A DNA stretch of 64,000 bases from Rhodococcus sp. P1Y (GTDB lineage Bacteria > Actinomycetota > Actinomycetes > Mycobacteriales > Mycobacteriaceae), in contig NZ_CP032762.1 of the NCBI RefSeq assembly GCF_003641205.1, positions 4,670,001-4,734,000 of the forward strand. Reading direction: 5' to 3'. Position 1 is the stretch's first letter. Every line of letters starts with the position of its first letter. Below the pieces are notes generated by a model that did not search any database, was not told the DNA's origin, and worked only from the letters and a program-made list of their open reading frames with translations. Positions 59,568 to 64,000 of this stretch are shown here, piece after piece. The translations under genes and the position numbers were made by a program.

Positions 59568-59581
59568 AGACAACGTTGTCT
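59568..59581. promoter_or_regulatory. LacI-type operator, kinase-aldolase set, site 1
   Basis: AGACAACGTTGTCT, a perfect palindrome between the divergent P-loop kinase and LacI genes, directly upstream of a TATGAT -10 box of the kinase gene. Identical copies lie at 60925 and 62015. Confidence 0.75.
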
Positions 59582-59625
59582 CACCACCACAGTTCGCCAT
59601 CGAACCGATCCAATCGAGAGTTCCC

Positions 59626-60624
59626 GTGACCGAGCGTGCAAGCATCAAAGACGTCGCCGCATTGGCAGGCGTCAGCTTCAAGACGGTCTCCCGCGTCGTC
59701 AACGGGGTGGACACCGTTCTCCCCGAATTACGCGAGCGCGTCGAAGCTGCGGTGCAGACGCTGAATTACGTGCCCAATTCCGCGGCTCGGTCGCTCAAGT
59801 CCGGGTCGGGCAACACGATCGGCATCGTTGTCGACTCCATCGACGACGTGTTCTTCGCGTCGCTGGTCAGCGCAGTCGAGGACCGCGCACTCGAACACGG
59901 CCTAGCCGTCATCGTGGGTAGCACCGGCTTCGATCCGCAGCGCGAACGGGACCAGCTGGCATTGCTCGCCGGCCAGCACGTCCGCGGAATCATTCTGGCG
60001 CCGGTGGGCGATCACAGCGACTTCCTCGTACCGCGGCGTCGAACGTTGCCGACCGTCACCATCGACCGTTCGATCACCGGTTTCGACTCGGTGATCGTCG
60101 ACGATTACGGCGCCGCCCGACAAGCGGTGGAGAAACTCGTCGAGTCGGGCCACACCTCGATCGCGCTCATCGGGTTCGACGACCGGCTACAGACTGCACG
60201 ACGCAGACGCGAGGCATACCTCGACGTTCTGAAAGACAACGGGGTGAAGTCGACCGCGTCCTTCGTGCCGCAGGTCTCCCACTCCGTCGGTGCAGTGCGG
60301 GCTGTGATCGAGAAGTTGTTGGCCGCCAAACGTCCTCCCACTGCTCTGTTCGTCGCCAATGCCAGGCACGCGACCGCCGTCGTCTCGGTCCTGCACGCCA
60401 TCGGCCGCACCGAAGTCGCGATGGTGTCGTTCGGCAATTTCTCCCTGGCCGACGCCGTGAATCCGGCCGTGACGTGCATCGACCAAGATCCGTACCGCAT
60501 CGGCAATCTTGCCTTCGACCGGCTCGTCCGGCGGTTCGAGGACCCGTACCTCGAACCGGAGGAACAGATCGCGCCGACAGTTCTGAAGGAACGACTCTCT
60601 CACGCACTCCCCCCGACTCCCTAG
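59626..60624 (+). CDS. LacI family regulator of the kinase-aldolase genes
   Basis: A 332-residue LacI-type repressor starting at a GTG. The DNA-binding part is SIKDVAALAGVSFKTVSRVV with the hinge LNYVPNSAARSLKSG; the effector domain includes IGIVVDSIDDVFFASLVSAV, GIILAPVGDHSDFL and TALFVANARHATAVVSVLHA. It is similar to the regulator at 57986 in layout but carries a different recognition segment. It probably binds AGACAACGTTGTCT, which occurs three times around it. Confidence 0.92.
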   Translation: MTERASIKDVAALAGVSFKTVSRVVNGVDTVLPELRERVEAAVQTLNYVPNSAARSLKSGSGNTIGIVVDSIDDVFFASLVSAVEDRALEHGLAVIVGSTGFDPQRERDQLALLAGQHVRGIILAPVGDHSDFLVPRRRTLPTVTIDRSITGFDSVIVDDYGAARQAVEKLVESGHTSIALIGFDDRLQTARRRREAYLDVLKDNGVKSTASFVPQVSHSVGAVRAVIEKLLAAKRPPTALFVANARHATAVVSVLHAIGRTEVAMVSFGNFSLADAVNPAVTCIDQDPYRIGNLAFDRLVRRFEDPYLEPEEQIAPTVLKERLSHALPPTP

Positions 60625-60640
60625 AAAAGAGACCACGTCC

Positions 60641-61996
60641 GTGAATTCCAGACTTGTTGCGGGACTTGACCTCGGGAGCACCGGCGTCAAAATACTCGTG
60701 ACCGACGAGACCGGCGCCGAACTGCTCATCGAGCAACGCCCGACGCCGTGGCGTCACGGCCCGGGCGGGACCACCGACCTCGCGGCTGCGGATCTGCTCG
60801 CGACGATCGAGGACCTGTTCGACGCCGTAGCGCGCCGATTGCCCGAGGAAACAGGTGATTCCGCGGCGCGCATCTCCGCCATAGCCGTCTCGGGCATGGG
60901 TGAAACGGGATTCCTTCTACAGCAAGACAACGTTGTCTCGGTGCCCGCCTTTGCCTGGTTCGATCCTCGGGGTCAGCGGCAGGTCGACGCCCTCCCTCTG
61001 CATCTGCGTGACGAGTTCGCCGGCCGAACCGGACTTCCCGTCGGAGTTCAGGTGTCCGTCGTCAAGATCCTGCACCTACGCGACAACGGACTCGACCTGA
61101 CCGGACTACGGTGGTTCAACCTGCCGGAGTTCGTGGTCCTCTCACTCGGCGGCCGGGCAGTCGCGGACTATTCACTGAGCTCACGCACCGGCCTTCTCGA
61201 TCAGGACACCGGAGAGCCGTGGGCGGAGATGCTCGCCTATCTGGGCGTCGGCGCAGAATTTCTGCCACCGCTGACGGACGCAGGAACCGATCTCGGAACT
61301 GCCTACTCCCCCACGCTTCCCGACGCAATAGCCGGTGCCCGCCTCACCGTCGCAGGTCACGATCATCTGGTCTCCGCAGTGTCCGGTGGAGCGATCGGAC
61401 ACGACCGCTATCACGTGTCGATGGGAACTGCGGAAGTCCTGCTTCGAGTTCTCGACGAACCGCTCTCCCCCGCTGCACGCACTCGTTTGGCAGATCATCT
61501 GATCAATTCCGTGAGACACGTGGTTCCAGGGCAGCACGTCCTCGTGGCCGGGGTGAAAACCGGCCTGTTGATGCGAAGAGCGTTGCAGCTCTGCGACATC
61601 AGTGATCGAACCGGACGCGACTTGCTCGACCGACGCGTCTCGGCGCTCGGTTCGGACGGTTCGGTCAGTGAGGGCGGCATCGAGATTCACGGTGCCCGCA
61701 ACGACGACGGCGTTCTGTCCATCACACTGCGGACCGACGGGGTGGATTCGGCGGAGCTGTTCCGTGCGATTCTCCTGCACGGAAACGACGAAATCGCCCG
61801 GCTGATCGAGGCTCTCGACGCCGAGGTGCCCGCCGCTCGGAGCACGCTGCTCACCGGCGGTTGGGCCGGGATGACGAGCGTTCGAGACGCACGGTCCGAG
61901 GTACTGCCGGACGTCAGCGTGTCGACCAGGTCTCAGGACACTGCATTCGGCGCAGCGCTCTTCGCTGCGCGACTGCTCACGCTCATCGAGATATGA
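60641..61996 (+). CDS. FGGY family carbohydrate kinase
   Basis: A 451-residue sugar kinase of the FGGY (xylulokinase/glycerol kinase) family. Features are the phosphate-binding VAGLDLGSTGVKILVTDE at the N-terminus, AVSGMGETGFLL, WFDPRGQRQVDALP, VAGHDHLVSAVSGGAIG with the catalytic Asp, SMGTAEVLL and LTGGWAGMTSVRDARS near the C-terminus. Shorter than most xylulokinases (480-500 residues). Substrate probably a ketose; the context of a LacD/YihT-like aldolase suggests a hexulose. The start is GTG 60641. A LacI-type operator lies inside the gene at 60925. Confidence 0.9.
   Translation: MNSRLVAGLDLGSTGVKILVTDETGAELLIEQRPTPWRHGPGGTTDLAAADLLATIEDLFDAVARRLPEETGDSAARISAIAVSGMGETGFLLQQDNVVSVPAFAWFDPRGQRQVDALPLHLRDEFAGRTGLPVGVQVSVVKILHLRDNGLDLTGLRWFNLPEFVVLSLGGRAVADYSLSSRTGLLDQDTGEPWAEMLAYLGVGAEFLPPLTDAGTDLGTAYSPTLPDAIAGARLTVAGHDHLVSAVSGGAIGHDRYHVSMGTAEVLLRVLDEPLSPAARTRLADHLINSVRHVVPGQHVLVAGVKTGLLMRRALQLCDISDRTGRDLLDRRVSALGSDGSVSEGGIEIHGARNDDGVLSITLRTDGVDSAELFRAILLHGNDEIARLIEALDAEVPAARSTLLTGGWAGMTSVRDARSEVLPDVSVSTRSQDTAFGAALFAARLLTLIEI
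60925..60938. promoter_or_regulatory. LacI-type operator inside the FGGY kinase gene, site 2
   Basis: AGACAACGTTGTCT, identical to sites 1 and 3, is encoded within the kinase gene (residues QDNVVS), about 285 bases after its start codon. An intragenic roadblock or looping site is possible. Confidence 0.6.
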
Positions 61997-62014
61997 GCCC
62001 ACATTTCTGCACTG

Positions 62015-62028
62015 AGACAACGTTGTCT
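62015..62028 (+). promoter_or_regulatory. LacI-type operator upstream of the aldolase gene, site 3
   Basis: AGACAACGTTGTCT between the FGGY kinase stop and the aldolase start (62067), indicating that the aldolase gene has its own LacI-controlled promoter. Confidence 0.7.
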
Positions 62029-62066
62029 TCGTGCGTTGGAATCCATTACAACAACAGGAGAAGATC

Positions 62067-62951
62067 ATGAACGAGCTCACCACCCTCGAACGCCGCGGAA
62101 TGGCCTCCATCTCCACGCCCGAAGGCAACATGCTCATCGTCGCGGGCGATCAGCGCAACGGCATGAAGGCAGTCATGACCGACGCGCCGGACGGACCGGG
62201 CTCGGTCACGTTCGAGCAGCTCGCCGACGCCAAGGCCGACCTGGTTCGCTATCTCGGCAACTACGCGCCTGCAATCCTGCTCGACCCTGAAGTCGCGCTG
62301 CCGAAGATCGTCGACGACGCCACCCTCTCGCGGAACACAGCGCTCGTCGTCGGCATGGATGCGTCAGGCTTCGAAGAGACCGGCGGCCTGCGCTACACCC
62401 GCTACGTCGACGGCGTGACTCCCCGCGTGGTACGTGACCTCGGTGGCGACGTCGCAAAGATGCTCTTCTACATGCGCCCGGACAAGCAGGGCGCAGATTC
62501 TCGCGTGGCCGAGGAGATCCGCGAAATCGTCAAGGCATGCTCGTCGGAGGGTTTGCTTCTCATCGTCGAGATTCTGACCTACAAGCTCGACGGCGAGTCC
62601 GACGAGGACTACAAAGCTGGTTTCGGCAAGCTGATTGCAGACTCGGCTCGTATCTCGGTCGAGTGCGGCGCCAAGGTTCTCAAGCTCCCGTACCCGGGTT
62701 CGGCGGAAGCCTGCACGGCCGTCACCGGAGCGGCACAGGGCGTTCCGTGGGCAGTGCTGTCCGCGGGCGTCGACCACGAGACGTTCATCGAGCAGGTCCG
62801 CACCGCCGTGGCCAACGGTGCGAGCGGCGCGATGGCGGGTCGCTCACTGTGGAAGGACAGCATGGCTGTCTCCGCCGAGACCCGTGAAGATCTTCTCACC
62901 AACCGGGCATTGCCCCGGCTGAAAGAACTTGCGGTAGCGGTCAATTCCTGA
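62067..62951 (+). CDS. LacD/YihT-like class I aldolase
   Basis: A 294-residue aldolase of the tagatose-1,6-bisphosphate/6-deoxy-6-sulfofructose-1-phosphate aldolase family. Characteristic stretches are MLIVAGDQRNGMKAVMTD, ALVVGMDASGFEETGGLRYT, AKMLFYMRPDKQG, LLLIVEILTYKLDGES, the Schiff-base Lys in AKVLKLPYPGSAE and VPWAVLSAGVDHETFIEQV. It cleaves a phosphorylated ketohexose into two trioses. The ATG at 62067 follows CAGGAG. With the FGGY and P-loop kinases it would finish a ketose pathway. Sulfo-sugar genes are not evident, so tagatose- or related bisphosphate is more likely; inference. Confidence 0.85.
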   Translation: MNELTTLERRGMASISTPEGNMLIVAGDQRNGMKAVMTDAPDGPGSVTFEQLADAKADLVRYLGNYAPAILLDPEVALPKIVDDATLSRNTALVVGMDASGFEETGGLRYTRYVDGVTPRVVRDLGGDVAKMLFYMRPDKQGADSRVAEEIREIVKACSSEGLLLIVEILTYKLDGESDEDYKAGFGKLIADSARISVECGAKVLKLPYPGSAEACTAVTGAAQGVPWAVLSAGVDHETFIEQVRTAVANGASGAMAGRSLWKDSMAVSAETREDLLTNRALPRLKELAVAVNS

Positions 62952-62963
62952 CGCTGCCCCCAG

Positions 62964-62995
62964 GGCCGAGCCCACAGTTCCCGCCGGGCTCGGCC
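62964..62995. terminator. Bidirectional terminator
   Basis: A 10-bp perfect stem GGCCGAGCCC/GGGCTCGGCC with a 12-base loop lies between the converging aldolase and EamA genes. Confidence 0.7.
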
Positions 62996-63001
62996 TCGTG
63001 T

Positions 63002-63946
63002 TCAGACGGTCTTCGGCTCACCCAGCTTCACGAAGATCACTCCACCGAGAATAAGCGCCCCGCCGGCCACCTGGATCAGCCGGGGCGTTTCGCCGAGGAG
63101 TAGCCACGCGAAGAGGAGGGCCGACACCACTTCGGTCAGTCCGACGAACGAGGCGAGGCGCGAACCGAGGCGTCTGATCGCCGCGATGCCGCAGACGTAG
63201 GCCAGCGCCGCGGTCACCACACCGAGCCCGAGGATGGACAGCCACCACGGCATCGTCAGACCCGCGAGCAGCACGTCGTCGGCGTTGGCGACGAACGGAA
63301 CGATCCCGACCACGCCCGCCAGCAGCAAAATAGCTCCGCCGCAGAGCAACCCGGCCGCGGCGAGGGTAAGTGGAGGCAGCCCATTGCCCTCGTCCGCGGA
63401 CATGATCCAGTACACCGCGGCGCCGGCCATCGCGCCGAGTGCCCACAGCACCCCGATCGGATCGATGGATGCGCCTGCGACCAGATCGAGGACGAGAACC
63501 AACCCGACTGCCGCCAGAGCGGTACCCCCAACCGTTTTGCGAGTGGGTCGCTGCTTGTGGCGCAACCACATCCACCCGATCACCGCGACCGGGGACGTGA
63601 ATTCGATGAGGATGGCGACACCGACCGGCATGTATCCGACAGCATTGAAGAACGCCAACTGACATCCGGCGACCGCGATGGCACCGTACGCGAGAATGAT
63701 TCCGGCATTGCGCTTCAGCAGGATCCAGCGTCCGCGCAGCGCCAACGCACCAGGTATCAGAAGAACTGCCGCGGCAATGAGAATCCTGCCCGTGACCGCA
63801 GCCCCCGCCGACCACCCGGCGTCGAGCAGGCTTTTTGCCAATGGCCCCGACAGCCCGAATGCCGCCGACGACGCGACGGCGAGGCCGAGTCCCGACGCGA
63901 TCCGGGACGGCGGGGAGGCGGTGATGTCATCAGTCAACGCGGTCAT
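63002..63946 (-). CDS. EamA/DMT family transporter
   Basis: A 314-residue membrane protein with ten hydrophobic segments arranged as two EamA repeats (LAVASSAAFGLSGPLAKSLL starts repeat 1; GVLWALGAMAGAAVYWIMSA starts repeat 2). PVGVAILIEFTSPVAVIGWM and LTEVVSALLFAWLLLGE are the conserved ends of each repeat. It is a drug/metabolite exporter type like RhtA; substrate unknown. Confidence 0.9.
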   Translation of the reverse strand: MTALTDDITASPPSRIASGLGLAVASSAAFGLSGPLAKSLLDAGWSAGAAVTGRILIAAAVLLIPGALALRGRWILLKRNAGIILAYGAIAVAGCQLAFFNAVGYMPVGVAILIEFTSPVAVIGWMWLRHKQRPTRKTVGGTALAAVGLVLVLDLVAGASIDPIGVLWALGAMAGAAVYWIMSADEGNGLPPLTLAAAGLLCGGAILLLAGVVGIVPFVANADDVLLAGLTMPWWLSILGLGVVTAALAYVCGIAAIRRLGSRLASFVGLTEVVSALLFAWLLLGETPRLIQVAGGALILGGVIFVKLGEPKTV

Positions 63947-63984
63947 GGGTCATTACGATAAACAGAGCGCTGTAAGGTGTCAAC

Positions 63985-64000
63985 ATGGTTTTCACTCATG
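63985..64000 (+). CDS. Start of a divergent gene, cut by the window edge
   Basis: An ATG at 63985 preceded by AAGGTG at good spacing opens a frame (MVFTH...) that runs off the end. The protein cannot be identified. ACAG-AGCG-CTGT at 63962-63973 may be a regulatory dyad for this divergent pair. Confidence 0.35.

Noticed and set aside
1-64000. CRISPR arrays, insertion sequences, prophage, rRNA
   Set aside because: No regularly spaced repeats, transposase, integrase or phage genes, and no rRNA-like stretches were seen.

Overview
The window is high-GC actinobacterial chromosome with very dense coding, frequent 4-base ATGA/GTGA gene overlaps and many GTG/TTG starts. An FprB-type ferredoxin/NADP reductase, recCBD, AurF-type diiron oxygenase, DUF2510, excalibur and TY-Chap proteins and a DtxR/IdeR-like iron box point to the Mycobacteriales, most likely Rhodococcus in the broad sense. 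Genus assignment is inference. I see no rRNA, tRNA, insertion sequence, prophage or CRISPR array.

Layout. 0.2-2.6 kb: an alkaline-phosphatase-superfamily protein and a TY-Chap protein. 2.6-9.9 kb: a divergent catabolic cluster (PfkB/KDG kinase, IclR regulator and RidA leftwards; PLP-dependent D-amino-acid deaminase, D-aminoacylase, KDPG aldolase and GntP permease rightwards). Together these could turn an N-acylated 2-amino-2-deoxy-sugar acid such as N-acetyl-D-glucosaminate into pyruvate and glyceraldehyde-3-phosphate. 10-15.6 kb: a hypothetical protein, a degenerate chorismate-mutase-like protein, an SDR, a VOC protein, a SigG-type ECF sigma factor, a RelA/SpoT-domain protein and a DUF2510 membrane protein. 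15.8-23.2 kb: a very large glutamate-synthase-like protein directly followed by a CysJ-like diflavin reductase, behind a candidate iron box. 23.3-32.6 kb: a second TY-Chap protein and the recC-recB-recD operon. 32.8-38.7 kb: an aromatic-hydroxylase-type flavoprotein, a VOC protein, a dicarboxylate/amino-acid symporter, an acidic hypothetical protein and an excalibur protein. 38.8-40.5 kb: an NrtR-type NUDIX regulator facing an ADP-ribosylglycohydrolase. 40.7-43.3 kb: an AurF-like diiron oxygenase with its likely electron donor FprB. 43.4-50.5 kb: an aldo/keto reductase, a DUF2786 protein, a 2OG-Fe(II) oxygenase, two ArsR-SRPBCC pairs (the second SRPBCC gene is frameshifted) and a hipBA toxin-antitoxin pair. 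50.5-63.9 kb: a lipoprotein, then a polyol/ketose region with an FrcBCAK-like ABC operon, a mannitol-type dehydrogenase, an SDR, two LacI regulators with separate palindromic operators, an FGGY kinase, a small P-loop kinase and a LacD/YihT-like aldolase; an EamA transporter closes the window.

Regulatory structure is unusually readable. There are two LacI operator families (three copies each), an NrtR-candidate palindrome, an ArsR palindrome with a start codon at its centre, a hipBA palindrome, and three copies of one terminator-like palindrome whose arm supplies the stop codon of the neighbouring gene.
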